Shown here in pieces: positions 34,921 through 44,416 of a stretch of DNA of 64,000 bases; the stretch's first letter is position 1; each line of letters starts with the position of its first letter. A model generated the notes under the pieces. The model made no database searches. It was given only the letters and a program-made list of their open reading frames with translations, and was not told the DNA's origin. The stretch spans positions 992,001-1,056,000 of the forward strand of contig NZ_CP143258.1 of assembly GCF_036320655.1 (NCBI RefSeq), given 5' to 3'. The position numbers were made by a program, and so were the translations under genes. Origin of the DNA: Porphyromonas pogonae. GTDB taxonomy: Bacteria > Bacteroidota > Bacteroidia > Bacteroidales > Porphyromonadaceae.

Positions 34921-35406
34921 ATGGCAAAGAAAATAGCTAAAACCAATGTGGCTCGCCTGTTGGATGCTGCTGACATCAAATATGAACTGGTACCGTATGA
35001 AGTGGATGAGAAAGATCTCTCTGCCTCACATGTGGCAGAGCAGCTGGGCGAGGATGTGGAGCAGGTATTTAAGACTTTGGTGTTGCATGGCGATAAGTCA
35101 GGGTACTTCGTATGCGTAGTTCCGGGCGATAGCGAAGTGGACTTGAAGAAGGCTGCCAAAGCATCGGGTAACAAAAAGGCTGAGATGATAGCCCAGAAAG
35201 ATCTGCTTGCCGTAACGGGATATATACGTGGAGGATGCTGCCCTATAGGGATGAAAAAGGTCTTTCCTACTTACATACATCCTACTTGTATGGATTTCGA
35301 CGAAATCTATGTGAGCGCAGGTGTGAGGGGATTGCAGTTGAGAATCGATCCTGACAGGCTTGTCTCTTACACTCAAGCAACCATGACCGAGTTGATCGCA
35401 GATTGA
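34921..35406 (+). CDS. ybaK: Cys-tRNA(Pro)/Cys-tRNA(Cys) deacylase YbaK/EbsC
   Basis: 161-aa trans-editing enzyme that hydrolyses mischarged Cys-tRNA(Pro). The YbaK fold is shown by a KTNVARLLDAADIKYELVPY start, VFKTLVLHGD, and the GYIRGGCCPIGMKKVFPTYI block that lines the active site. Length equals E. coli YbaK (159 aa) when started at ATG 34921; the 18-residue extension from 34867 is rejected because a promoter box lies inside it. Confidence 0.9.
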   Translation: MAKKIAKTNVARLLDAADIKYELVPYEVDEKDLSASHVAEQLGEDVEQVFKTLVLHGDKSGYFVCVVPGDSEVDLKKAAKASGNKKAEMIAQKDLLAVTGYIRGGCCPIGMKKVFPTYIHPTCMDFDEIYVSAGVRGLQLRIDPDRLVSYTQATMTELIAD

Positions 35407-35499
35407 TGCATCTTACAGCTCTCCGCAGTGGCGTATAAAAAGTAAAGGGGAGATTGCCTATTTGTGTAGCAATCTCCCCCTATTCTTATAATCAGGTCG

Positions 35500-37557
35500 T
35501 TAGTATCTGAACTTCACTAATAGGCTTGCGAAATAAGTACGTCCCGGATTGATGGTAGCATAGTTGGTACCGTAAGGGCGGTCGTCCTTGTAATTGAGTA
35601 TATTATTGACACCTACCGAAGGCTCTAAGATAAAACCCTTGAACCCTGAGAATGTATGGCGGGTAACGAAGTTCCACAACCCGAATCCCGGAGCAGAGCG
35701 GTCTTCATCTCTCAATACATAGTATCTTTTGCTTTGTACACGCCCCAACAGATTAACATTGAGCTTGTAGTGATCCCATGAGTGTGTATAGTTGGCATTG
35801 AAAGTACCGGTGTGGCGGATGCTTCTCTCGAGAGGTGTCCACAAGTACTCTTTAGCCTTAGTATCATAGGACTTGCCTTTGGCACTTACATAGGAGTAGT
35901 TGGCGGATAAAGTGAGCCCGAAGTTGAAGAAATAAGAGGCGTTTGTTTCAAAACCCTTGATCAACGCTTGGTCGAGGTTGCCATATTGCTTCACATTCTT
36001 TACTGCTTTGAGTGCAGCATCGCCAAATTCCTTCGCCACTCTCTCTTTGATCGCTTTTTGTTCGTCTGCAGTCATGTTTTTCAACATTTGGGTAGTTCCT
36101 GCTATCATGTCTTTGACGTGATTGATGTATCCCGTGACACTGAAGTTGAAGCTATTGCCGGCATACTCTGCGTTGAGTGAACCATAGTTGCTTTTCTCCG
36201 GCTTGAGGTTCTCATTGCCTATTACCAAAGTAGAGCCTTTGATCAGGAAATAATTCAGTTCTTCGAGTCCCGGAGCTCTGAACCCTATAGAGTACTGGGC
36301 GCGGAAATTAAATTTCCCGGGAGAGTACATGAGTAAGGCCTTGGGTGTGAATGATGATCCGGCTGTCTCGTGCTTCACAGCTCGTGCTCCCAATACAGCT
36401 TTGAATTTGTCGGCAAAGGATACTTCTTCTTGCCCGTACAGCGCTATGGTGTACACTCCTTTGTCGAGGTTGGCATCCGGTCTTTCGAGATTCTCACGGA
36501 TATACTCTGCACCCAAGATAGCTTGTCCCCAATCCCAAGTTTTGAATGTTCCTTTGAGATTCCCCGAGAAATAGCGTTGTTTCTTGGTCAGAGATACGTC
36601 CCCGGGATTGATTTTTGCTTTCTTATTCTCTTCGCGATAAGTTTTCTCGCTTTTGTAATTGTCCGAGTGTATATCAAGCGAGATGTACTGCTCGTGTCCC
36701 CAGTAATATTTGCTGCCGAAGTCGATGTTGTGCCCTGCATAATCCATAGAGTAGGGGTAGCCCTCGTGTACATCGGTGCGATCGAAGAGTCCACCGCTCA
36801 AATAGAATGATAAGGGTTTGATAGGCGTGAAGGTAAACTTCTGGTTGAAGATATTGTTTCTGCTGCCACCCGATGCCATGAACGGTGTAGGCTTACCGTC
36901 GATATCAACATCGCTAAGTTGCCAACCTTCGGATTGTTCGTGGGTAAATGAGGTGTACGATCCTATCTTTTCAGTGGTGATGTCGGCATTGAGCTGTTGG
37001 GTAAACTGCTTGTGAGTCTCTATTTTACTGTTGGATGTAACTGAAATGAGGTTGGAGGGCTCGTTGGTGATGATATTGATCACACCACCTATGGCATCAG
37101 ATCCGTACAGAGCTGATCCCGCACCCTTGAGTATCTCTATCTTACGTATGTTGCTTACGTTGATGCGTGAGAGGTCTATGTTGCCGGCAGTATCGCCTGT
37201 GAGCTTCTTGCCGTCAATAAGGATGAGCACATACTTATTGCTGAGACCATTGAGCGTGAGGTATGATCCCATGCTGTTGTTGGAAAAAGACAGGGAGGGA
37301 TCGAGCATAGTGAGGGCTTCCTGAAAGCTGGTGATGCCTGCCCTTTTGATGTCCAAAGCTCCCAATACTTTCACGGGTGAGGGTGTGTTTTTCAGAAAAT
37401 GCTTGGTGCCTGTACCCGTGACTACCACCGTGTTTAGGTTGATAACCTCATCAGTGTCGCCTTTCTTGGCATGATGTTTCACTTCTGCATTCTGAGCAAA
37501 AACTGCAGAAGCAAGACTTGCACTCACACAGAGTGTACAGAGTAATTTTTGTACCAT
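35500..37557 (-). CDS. btuB: TonB-dependent receptor, probable cobalamin receptor BtuB
   Basis: 685-aa outer-membrane receptor. It has a signal peptide of about 21 residues (cut before QNAEVKHH), a NLNTVVVTGTG TonB-box region, a plug with YVLILIDGKKLTGD and GSALYGSDAIGGVINIIT, and a barrel ending in ASLLVKFRY. The plug is of the BtuB/FepA/HmuR class. The assignment to vitamin B12 rests mainly on the cobalamin riboswitch in its leader, which would shut the gene off when cobalamin is plentiful. Cobamide specificity cannot be read. No BtuFCD genes are adjacent. Confidence 0.88.
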   Translation of the reverse strand: MVQKLLCTLCVSASLASAVFAQNAEVKHHAKKGDTDEVINLNTVVVTGTGTKHFLKNTPSPVKVLGALDIKRAGITSFQEALTMLDPSLSFSNNSMGSYLTLNGLSNKYVLILIDGKKLTGDTAGNIDLSRINVSNIRKIEILKGAGSALYGSDAIGGVINIITNEPSNLISVTSNSKIETHKQFTQQLNADITTEKIGSYTSFTHEQSEGWQLSDVDIDGKPTPFMASGGSRNNIFNQKFTFTPIKPLSFYLSGGLFDRTDVHEGYPYSMDYAGHNIDFGSKYYWGHEQYISLDIHSDNYKSEKTYREENKKAKINPGDVSLTKKQRYFSGNLKGTFKTWDWGQAILGAEYIRENLERPDANLDKGVYTIALYGQEEVSFADKFKAVLGARAVKHETAGSSFTPKALLMYSPGKFNFRAQYSIGFRAPGLEELNYFLIKGSTLVIGNENLKPEKSNYGSLNAEYAGNSFNFSVTGYINHVKDMIAGTTQMLKNMTADEQKAIKERVAKEFGDAALKAVKNVKQYGNLDQALIKGFETNASYFFNFGLTLSANYSYVSAKGKSYDTKAKEYLWTPLERSIRHTGTFNANYTHSWDHYKLNVNLLGRVQSKRYYVLRDEDRSAPGFGLWNFVTRHTFSGFKGFILEPSVGVNNILNYKDDRPYGTNYATINPGRTYFASLLVKFRY

Positions 37558-37627
37558 GTAAAAATGATAGAGTTAAACTTGTTTTTATTGATCGTCTTGT
37601 CCCGAGACGACTCTATATATCTCATAA

Positions 37628-37817
37628 TGGTTTGGCAGGTCTCCTGACTCAGCGTTTTGCGGAAGAGCCTTCCCATCCGTGGTTTTGCGGACAGTGGCTT
37701 GTAGAGATTCTCCCCTTGATTGCGTGATGATGCAAGCAAGCGCATTACAGTAGCGGGCACTGCTCCGGTATCTAACCGGATTCCCTTGAACAACGAATCC
37801 CGAATGGACTCATCATT
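37628..37817 (-). promoter_or_regulatory. Cobalamin riboswitch
   Basis: On the minus strand the conserved elements occur in order: AAGGGAATCCGG, GCCCGCTACTGTAA, a peripheral region with GATGGGAAGGC, and the B12 box AGTCAGGAGACC with CTGCC. This is the AdoCbl-class layout, ending 71 bp before the TonB receptor start. The expression platform is probably in those last bases and may occlude the start; no T-rich terminator is visible. Confidence 0.95.
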
Positions 37818-37828
37818 ACCAAACAGTG

Positions 37829-37836
37829 CAAAAGTA
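37829..37836 (-). promoter_or_regulatory. -7 box of the riboswitch-btuB transcript
   Basis: On the minus strand TACTTTTG fits TAnnTTTG; transcription would start near 37822, just before the riboswitch. No TTTG is seen at the expected distance. Confidence 0.55.
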
Positions 37837-37933
37837 CAATAAATAATTATATGATAGGTTTTTATTGTGCTCCAATTTTCAAGTCCAGTTTGTTTGAAAA
37901 TAGCATTTGCACGGAGATATTACCATAAAACGA

Positions 37934-37992
37934 GCCATCCCCGACATCGATATTAAGGCTGCTTTGTAGCGCTTAACGATGTCGGGGATGGC
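37934..37992. terminator. Strong stem-loop after the MBOAT gene
   Basis: A perfect 16-bp stem (GCCATCCCCGACATCG at 37934-37949, its complement at 37977-37992) encloses a loop that can itself pair (TTAAG with CTTAA). It lies 42 bp past the stop of the minus-strand MBOAT gene. Neither side has a strong T tract, so it may block transcription or protect an mRNA end. Confidence 0.55.
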
Positions 37993-38034
37993 GATATGTG
38001 AGGTGAGGTTATACTAAGCCGATACCCTACGGCA

Positions 38035-39570
38035 TTAGAATTGGAAATAGATAAAGGGTTGCACGCCGCTACTCTTCATTTGGTAAACAATGAATATCGC
38101 CACCATGAGGTAGAGGCATTGCAATACAAAGGGAGAGTTGGATATGATACCACGTGCTCCGTTGTGAAATCTTTTGGGAAGGAAATGCAGCACGTAGCCT
38201 ATCAGCATGAGGATAAATACGCCCTGATAACCTGATATAAACTGAGGCAATATCTCTCCATGGAAATTGTAGAATATTTGATGCAGTATGTTTGCTGCAA
38301 CATCCATGGAGGACGCTCTGAAGTATATCCAGCCGAAAGCTACGAGGTGGAAGGTAATCATAACACCGATAAAACGCCTCAGCGGAGACATCTCAGCCCC
38401 CGTCTTCTTGAATGCTTTGAAGTGTGAGAGGAAGAACTTGTGTACGGCAAGCCCCACTCCGTGAAGACCACCCCAGATGATAAACCGTGTGGCTGCACCG
38501 TGCCAAAGCCCGCCGAGTAGCATGGTGATGATGAGGTTGATGTAAGTGCGGATACGCCCTTTGCGATTACCGCCGAGTGAGATGTAGAGATAATCTTTGA
38601 GCCATGATGATAGCGAGATGTGCCACCTGCGCCAAAATTCCGTTATCGTTGCTGATTGGTAAGGAAGGTCGAAGTTGATATTGAACCTGAATCCCATAAG
38701 TAAAGCGATACCGATAGCCATATCAGAATATCCCGAAAAATCGCAGTATATCTGTAGTGAGTAACCATAAACCCCCAGCAGGTTTTCAAGTCCGGTGTAG
38801 AGATTAGGAGCATCGAAGATGCGGTCTACAAAGTTAAGGCTGATGTAATCAGAGATAACAGCTTTTTTCAGAAGTCCTATGATAATGAGGTATAGAGCCT
38901 CGCCGAACTCATTGCGTGTGAGGCGTGGTTTCTGGTATATCTGAGGGATAAAATCATGAGCCCGCACTATAGGACCTGCCACTAATTGCGGAAAGAATGA
39001 TACGTAGAAGAGATAATCGATCCAACGATTGAGCGGTTTGATACGACCTCTGTATATATCGATGATATAACTCATGGTCTGGAAAGTGTAGAATGAGATG
39101 CCCACCGGCAGGAAAATATCGGCATGAACGGGGGGGATACTCTCAAGCTGGGGAATGAGGAACCATACACCCATATGATGCAGAAGGTCGATACCTACGT
39201 CAGCAAGGTAATTGAAATATTTGAAATAAGATAATATCCCCAAATTGATAAAGACACTCAAGGTGGCAAGCGCTTTCATCCGACGCTTGCTTTCAGTGCG
39301 GCTCATAGTTTTTCCTATAATGAAGTCACTTGTAGCAGCGAGGATAAGTAGTAATACAAAAACACCGCTACTCTTGAAATAGAAGTAGAGGGAAAATAGG
39401 GTAACATAAATGATGCGCAGTGATTTACACCGGCGCATGAGGATGTAAATGGGGAAAAACAGGATAAAAAGTGCGAAAAATAATCCGCTTGAAAAAAGCA
39501 TAGGCGATTGGCTGTCGTAATTCAATATTTGTACAAGCTTTGACCAATCGAGGTTCTCTAAAAATGTCAT
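38035..39570 (-). CDS. MBOAT family O-acyltransferase (AlgI/DltB-like)
   Basis: 511-aa polytopic membrane acyltransferase. The family signature is WRRWHISLSSWLKDYLYISLGGNRKG near the middle and GGLWHGAATRFIIWGGLHG with the invariant His; roughly 10-12 helices. AlgI-like proteins move acetyl groups across the membrane to a surface polymer and normally work with an AlgJ/AlgX-like partner, which is absent here. The target polymer is unknown. It is alone on the minus strand, between btuB and the next receptor. Confidence 0.92.
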   Translation of the reverse strand: MTFLENLDWSKLVQILNYDSQSPMLFSSGLFFALFILFFPIYILMRRCKSLRIIYVTLFSLYFYFKSSGVFVLLLILAATSDFIIGKTMSRTESKRRMKALATLSVFINLGILSYFKYFNYLADVGIDLLHHMGVWFLIPQLESIPPVHADIFLPVGISFYTFQTMSYIIDIYRGRIKPLNRWIDYLFYVSFFPQLVAGPIVRAHDFIPQIYQKPRLTRNEFGEALYLIIIGLLKKAVISDYISLNFVDRIFDAPNLYTGLENLLGVYGYSLQIYCDFSGYSDMAIGIALLMGFRFNINFDLPYQSATITEFWRRWHISLSSWLKDYLYISLGGNRKGRIRTYINLIITMLLGGLWHGAATRFIIWGGLHGVGLAVHKFFLSHFKAFKKTGAEMSPLRRFIGVMITFHLVAFGWIYFRASSMDVAANILHQIFYNFHGEILPQFISGYQGVFILMLIGYVLHFLPKRFHNGARGIISNSPFVLQCLYLMVAIFIVYQMKSSGVQPFIYFQF

Positions 39571-39848
39571 ATATATACTTTAAGTTGCCGCCGTCTGAAT
39601 TGACTGACAAAGATAGTCAAACGGATTAATTCGTACAGTGGTGATGGCCTGTTTATTTGTCAAAAATACATTTTGCGCTCCTATACGGTGCAAGGGTATT
39701 ATAATGATCAGATTAATTAGTATTATTGATTATTTATTGTATATTTGACGCGGCAATAATAATAAGCATATATAGTTAGCGGTGCCGGGAATTGTAGCGG
39801 TGCAATTCTTTAAATGTTGAGGTACAATATCACAAAGTTATATAGTCC

Positions 39849-42335
39849 ATGAGAAAAATCTTATTATTCGCTATGGCTTTACCATGCTTGTATAGTATGA
39901 CGAGTGCGCAGAAAGTAGAGCTAAGCAGACAAGTTTACGGCGATATCACGGAGAAGATTACACATGCTCCGGCTTCATTTGCTACCGTGCGTATCAGCCC
40001 TTTGGGTACGAAAGATTCTCTAACATATAATCAGGTTGCTGATAGTAAAGGGCGGTTCCATATAGCCTTGCCTGAAGCTCCCAAGTATAGGATACTCGTT
40101 ACTTCCGTAGGCTTCAAAAACTATATGCATGAGTTTACATTTCCTGCACAAAGTAATAAATACAAACTGAAGGATATCTTACTCGATGAAGATGCTCATG
40201 AACTTAACGAAGTCTCCGTGTCAGCGATGAAGCGCTTGGTAAGCTCTGATGTAGACAGGCTTACTTATAGCATCAAAGAAGATCCTCGAAGTCGCACCTC
40301 AAGCTTACTCGAAATGCTACGCCGTGTACCTCTCGTCACAGTAGACGGCAAAGAGAATGTACAGATCAAGGGATCTTCCAACTTCAAGATCTATATGAAT
40401 GGTAAGCCATCACCTATGATGAACGGTAGCCCTAAGGATGTACTCAGAGGCATCCCCGCCTCGAGTATCAAGAAGGTGGAGGTGATTACGGATCCCGGAG
40501 TTAAGTTCGATGCTGACAACCAAGGTGCAATACTCAACATTGTTACCGACGATATGAAGCTCGGGGGCTATACTGCCACACTCAATGCTCATCTTGGGAC
40601 TAATAAGAGCTGGAGCTTAGGTGGATTTTACACTGCTAAATATGGCAGACTGGGGGTGACGCTTAGGTATAACCATGTGCTGAGTAGAAATATCGACGGA
40701 TTATTTTTTACAGAAACGGAGACGAACACTACTAAGTCAAGGATCGATGGTAGTCAAGAAGATAAATTTAACGGTAACTTCGGTACCGGAACCATCACTT
40801 ATGAGATAGACTCACTAAACTTAATCTCGGTATCCGGAAAACTGGCACGTTACAACATGAATACAAGTAAGGATTCACGCGACAAACTATGGGTAGGGGA
40901 CGTGCTCTCGCGCATTTATAACCAGCATACTGATCTGTACAGCAAGCGCGGAGGCTATAATATCAATGTCGATTATCAGAGAAATACCCGCAAGCCTGAT
41001 GAATTATTCACATTCTCGTACCTCTATGACCACTCGCCCCTTGATACGCGTACGGAGCTGAGCCGCTATCTGCTCAGTCCGGACCATGAGGTAGAGATTG
41101 CCGGAACTTATCAGGGACAGCTGTCGAAATCCAGCGGTAAGATGGACGAGCATACCTTCCAGGTCGATTATACTACACCATTTGGTAAGGGGCACTCCAT
41201 CGAGACAGGACTCAAATACATCTATCGTATCTCTACCAGTGATCCGCTCTATTTCATACGCAATGAAGCTATGGCGGAGTGGAAGCCGGGATCCATCTTT
41301 GACAAAGGTCTCAGAGGAACGGAATTCAAGCATACCCAAAACATCTTTGCAGGTTATCTGGGGTATGGATTCAAAACAAAAGCTTATAGCCTCAAGACCG
41401 GAGTACGCATAGAAACAGGTAATTTGAAAGCTCAATATATGAAGCAGAATGATGCCGACTTCAAATATAACTTTACCGACTGGGTGCCACAGTTCTCTCT
41501 CGGATATAATATCAATCAGTCACAGCAGCTCACTCTGTCATATAATTTCAGGATAGCACGGCCGGCTCTTGTCAACCTTAATCCCTATAGAGATCAGAAT
41601 AATGAGTACGCCGTGAGTTATGGCAATCCTGACCTGAAGTCTGTAAAGCTACACGATGTAGGGCTACGCTACAGCATATTTTCTCCCAAATTCAACATCC
41701 AGTTTAGCACAAACTACAATTTTACCAATAACTCCATCGAGATGTATTCTTTCAAGGACTCTGTGAACCCCCAACTCATCCACCGTACTTACGGTAACGT
41801 GGGCAGAGTCAAGAAATTGAACTTCAATTTATATGGTGGTTTTAATCCCCTGGATTGGTTGCAATTAGGTATCAATGCCAATGGCGGTCACACATGGGCA
41901 AGAAATACAAAACTCGACATCAGTGATCACTTCTGGACAGGTATAGTGTACTCCAATATCAACGTGACCCTGCCACATGACTATTACCTCTCTCTCTACT
42001 ATGGTTTTTTCAGTTTTGACCGTGGTTTACAAAGCCCTGTAGCATATTACAATGACTTTAACAGCATATCAATATCAAAGTCACTACTTCAGAAAAAGCT
42101 CTCTATAGGCCTTGAGCTCAATAGTCCTTTCCGTAAAAGAGTGACTTATAAGAGAGGTTTGGTAGGAGAGGGCTTCAAGAGCTATTCGGAATCTACTAAT
42201 CTTGACAGAGTGTTGACAATGACGCTATCCTATCGCTTCGGTGAGATGAAATCACAGATCAAACGCGTCACGCGCGGTATAGTCAATGATGACTTGATGA
42301 AGTCTGGTAGTGACAACCAGGGCAAGGGTAAGTGA
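39849..42335 (+). CDS. Outer-membrane beta-barrel receptor with carboxypeptidase-like N domain
   Basis: 828 aa. Signal peptide 1-20 (cut after SAQ), then a carboxypeptidase-regulatory-like beta sandwich (about 28-115), a plug-like domain (LLEMLRRVPLVTVDGKENVQIKG, VEVITDPGVKFDADNQGAILNI) and a barrel of the Outer_membrane_beta-barrel_3 type. These are TonB-receptor relatives in Bacteroidota; no SusD partner lies downstream, so the substrate may be a peptide or metal complex rather than a glycan. A TATATTTG box lies at 39740-39747. The last residues (SGSDNQGKGK) are not typical of a barrel end strand. Confidence 0.85.
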   Translation: MRKILLFAMALPCLYSMTSAQKVELSRQVYGDITEKITHAPASFATVRISPLGTKDSLTYNQVADSKGRFHIALPEAPKYRILVTSVGFKNYMHEFTFPAQSNKYKLKDILLDEDAHELNEVSVSAMKRLVSSDVDRLTYSIKEDPRSRTSSLLEMLRRVPLVTVDGKENVQIKGSSNFKIYMNGKPSPMMNGSPKDVLRGIPASSIKKVEVITDPGVKFDADNQGAILNIVTDDMKLGGYTATLNAHLGTNKSWSLGGFYTAKYGRLGVTLRYNHVLSRNIDGLFFTETETNTTKSRIDGSQEDKFNGNFGTGTITYEIDSLNLISVSGKLARYNMNTSKDSRDKLWVGDVLSRIYNQHTDLYSKRGGYNINVDYQRNTRKPDELFTFSYLYDHSPLDTRTELSRYLLSPDHEVEIAGTYQGQLSKSSGKMDEHTFQVDYTTPFGKGHSIETGLKYIYRISTSDPLYFIRNEAMAEWKPGSIFDKGLRGTEFKHTQNIFAGYLGYGFKTKAYSLKTGVRIETGNLKAQYMKQNDADFKYNFTDWVPQFSLGYNINQSQQLTLSYNFRIARPALVNLNPYRDQNNEYAVSYGNPDLKSVKLHDVGLRYSIFSPKFNIQFSTNYNFTNNSIEMYSFKDSVNPQLIHRTYGNVGRVKKLNFNLYGGFNPLDWLQLGINANGGHTWARNTKLDISDHFWTGIVYSNINVTLPHDYYLSLYYGFFSFDRGLQSPVAYYNDFNSISISKSLLQKKLSIGLELNSPFRKRVTYKRGLVGEGFKSYSESTNLDRVLTMTLSYRFGEMKSQIKRVTRGIVNDDLMKSGSDNQGKGK

Positions 42336-42540
42336 TTCGGAACCATACTCGCTGTGTACGCACTCTCGCTCATGGATATTCAATTTAGTCTTGCGCATAC
42401 GCCCTGTGTGTGCGAGACTTTATACATGGGATATTCTATGCTGAAGAATGCTGAGAGGGTAAGCTGTATTCTTTGATATTATGATGGAATATAAGTCACT
42501 TTCCTTACAATTTGATATCTCCCTTCTTCTGATGCGGGGC
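42336..42540. other. Start of the gene-free stretch before cassette C
   Basis: Together with 42541-43517 this gap spans about 1.2 kb. This first part has only the receptor terminator at 42387-42422; no other gene or element is seen. Confidence 0.5.
42387..42422 (+). terminator. Terminator after the beta-barrel receptor gene
   Basis: A 14-bp stem (AGTCTTGCGCATAC with GTGTGTGCGAGACT, G-T pairs included) with a 5-nt loop is followed by TTTA. Confidence 0.65.
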
Positions 42541-42572
42541 TTGACAAAGGGTAGGGTGATGTTGTATATTTG
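42541..42572 (+). promoter_or_regulatory. Cassette C promoter
   Basis: TTGACAAAGG at 42541 and TATATTTG at 42565-42572, 21 bp after the TTG. The GTGATGTTGTAT stretch between the boxes is also found in the cassette D promoter. Confidence 0.75.
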
Positions 42573-42598
42573 TAGAGCATCCCCTTAAAAGTAGCGCC

Positions 42599-42865
42599 AT
42601 GTCATTATACTTATTCATATGTAATACCATTATTTCCCTTTTCTTGACGATTAGGGTCATTGAATCTATTGGGAGCTCCCCTCTAATTACCTACTATCAT
42701 GTAGTATGTGCGGGTAATGCATTGTGCTCTATATTTTACCTCTATGTAGTATGCTACTTGCCTGAGATAAAGTGGCGACCTAGGCCGCTTTACAAACGAT
42801 GCCCGCCGGGTATAATGACATATCGGCCTGTGACAGGGTACTCTCATCCATATCTTTTCTCCTAA
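42599..42865 (+). CDS. Possible small protein of cassette C
   Basis: 88 codons from ATG 42599, starting about 20 bp after the expected transcription start. The first ~55 residues are hydrophobic and aromatic (MSLYLFICNTIISLFLTIRV), then a proline- and arginine-rich tail. It resembles the cassette B ORF only in having a hydrophobic N-terminal segment, so it is a weak coding call. Confidence 0.35.
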   Translation: MSLYLFICNTIISLFLTIRVIESIGSSPLITYYHVVCAGNALCSIFYLYVVCYLPEIKWRPRPLYKRCPPGIMTYRPVTGYSHPYLFS

Positions 42866-42984
42866 GCACCGTCTTTGCTCGTAGCCGGAGTATTAATCAG
42901 CCTTAAATTTTGCTCCCCGGTTCTATACGTATTCCTTGTGACGGAGCGTGCTAAAGCAACATTCTTTCCCAAAAAGCACATGTT

Positions 42985-43128
42985 TCTTAGCTAAAATGCG
43001 ACTGTATTTTAGTTAAAACTCGGCGGTGGTTTAACTAAAATGTTTTCATGCTTTAACTAAAATAATTTGGTGTTATAACTAAAATGTTTTGGTGTTACAA
43101 CTAAAGTATCGAAACGTTTTAGTTAAGC
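42985..43128. repeat. 22-bp pitch palindrome array C (7 units)
   Basis: Units start at 42985, 43007, 43029, 43051, 43073, 43095 and 43117, exactly 22 bp apart. Both orientations occur (TTTTAGTTAAAA at 43007; GTTTAACTAAAA at 43029). All seven share TARYTA or a close variant (AGCTAA at 42988, CAACTA at 43098). No terminator is seen before this array, unlike A, B and D. Confidence 0.92.
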
Positions 43129-43475
43129 CACTCTAGCTTTTCAGCTGTGATACATATGCCCCTATATTGGGTGCGGAATGCTGTGCAAATTGTTTTTTGA
43201 TTCCTAAATATTTATAAATAAATCAAGAGTACATTCGCTCTCAATATATCCTTTAAGAAAAATAAGATTTGAATATAATTTAATTGGCTTGTGGTTAATG
43301 CATTATAAAAAAGTTTTTCATTCTGTCATGTGGGGTTATGCTGTCATAATGATTGGGATATTGCCGATATGGTGACTTTTTGTTATATCTTGCAGTAGAG
43401 GGTAAATCAAAATCGGATATCCTTTCCTGTAAAGATTATTGCCTGTCAGAATAAGCTTTACCGCCCAACAATAGT
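43129..43475. other. Gene-free remainder after array C
   Basis: About 350 bp of AT-rich DNA. A TTTTCAGCTGTGATACA stretch just after the array resembles TTTTCAATTGTGATGCA after array A, and TGATTCCTAAA at 43198-43208 is shared with the DNA after array B. No gene is seen. Confidence 0.5.
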
Positions 43476-43483
43476 TATCTTTG
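43476..43483 (+). promoter_or_regulatory. -7 box (TATCTTTG) of the HAD gene
   Basis: TATCTTTG lies 34 bp before ATG 43518, a typical distance. It supports that ATG over the in-frame TTG at 43503. Confidence 0.55.
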
Positions 43484-43517
43484 TATCACTCTTAAGCAAA
43501 ACTTGAGAATAGACCCA

Positions 43518-44279
43518 ATGGATACAAAATTGATTGACACCGCTGTGGGAGAATATCTTTCTGCCGGTAATTATGCCCCACGCCCTCTCAAAGCAGCCTT
43601 TTTCGATATGGATGGAGTGCTGTTTGATTCTATGCCGGCACACTGCTGCTCATGGATGGAAGCCGCGACAGAAGCAGGACTCCAAGCTAGCCCCGAAGAT
43701 TTTTATATGTACGAGGGGCAAACCGCTCCTTTTACCATAGCTGTACTTTTTCGCAGAAACGGGCGTGGCATACCCACTCCGGAAGATGTGCGCAAGATTT
43801 ACATTCGCAAAACAGAGCTTTTTACCAAGTACAATACGGGCAATGTAATCGCAGGATCAGACAAGGTGATCAATTACATGGCTCCATATAAACGTGTGTT
43901 GGTTACGGGGTCTTCGCAACCATCTTTACTGGAACGTATCAATGTAGCTTATCCTGGAGTGTTCGATACGGGCAATATGGTTACGGGACACGACGTGAAG
44001 ATTGGGAAACCCAATCCTGAACCATATCTCATAGCCATGAAAAAAGCAAATTGTAATTGTGAGGAGTGCATCGTTTTTGAGAATGCTCCCATGGGTGTAC
44101 GCTCAGCCGTATCTGCGGGTATATTTACTATTGCCATAAATACGGGACCTCTCAAGGACGAAATACTTATCAATGAGGGAGCTAATTTGCTCTATCATAA
44201 TATGGCAGAGGTTTTGGCAGATTTACCTGAGATTGTAAATGCTTTTTCTCAGTCAACTTTATATGTACAAAAGTTTTAG
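43518..44279 (+). CDS. HAD-superfamily phosphatase (beta-phosphoglucomutase-like)
   Basis: 253-aa HAD hydrolase. Motif I is FFDMDGVLFDSMP near residue 28 (nucleophile D and acid D), motif II VLVTGSSQ, motif III the lysine in GKPNPEPY, and motif IV ECIVFENAPMGVRSA, in which the usual D(S)-D pair is replaced by EN. The cap is inserted after motif I as in the PGM/phosphatase subclass. Substrate unknown. Starts at ATG 43518 downstream of the promoter box; followed by a terminator. Confidence 0.85.
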   Translation: MDTKLIDTAVGEYLSAGNYAPRPLKAAFFDMDGVLFDSMPAHCCSWMEAATEAGLQASPEDFYMYEGQTAPFTIAVLFRRNGRGIPTPEDVRKIYIRKTELFTKYNTGNVIAGSDKVINYMAPYKRVLVTGSSQPSLLERINVAYPGVFDTGNMVTGHDVKIGKPNPEPYLIAMKKANCNCEECIVFENAPMGVRSAVSAGIFTIAINTGPLKDEILINEGANLLYHNMAEVLADLPEIVNAFSQSTLYVQKF

Positions 44280-44289
44280 CAGAAATGAA

Positions 44290-44318
44290 ATTGAAAACTG
44301 CACAGTGTGCAATTTTTT
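44290..44318 (+). terminator. Terminator after the HAD gene
   Basis: TGCAC-AGT-GTGCA extended by flanking A/T pairs, then TTTTTT. Confidence 0.7.
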
Positions 44319-44350
44319 GAGAAAATTAACGTTTTAAGTTTGTATTTGGC

Positions 44351-44358
44351 TATCTTTG
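44351..44358 (+). promoter_or_regulatory. -7 box of the 44417-50884 export operon
   Basis: TATCTTTG, 59 bp before the first gene. No clear -33 TTTG at 19-21 bp. Confidence 0.5.
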
Positions 44359-44416
44359 TAGCCGAAAAAGAAATCTAAAGAAATTCATAGAAAAAATATT
44401 TACGAATAGATAACAT

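Noticed and set aside
34599-35174. 191-aa minus-strand ORF
   Set aside because: It lies over the antisense of ybaK, a firmly identified gene, and reads as a compositional shadow.
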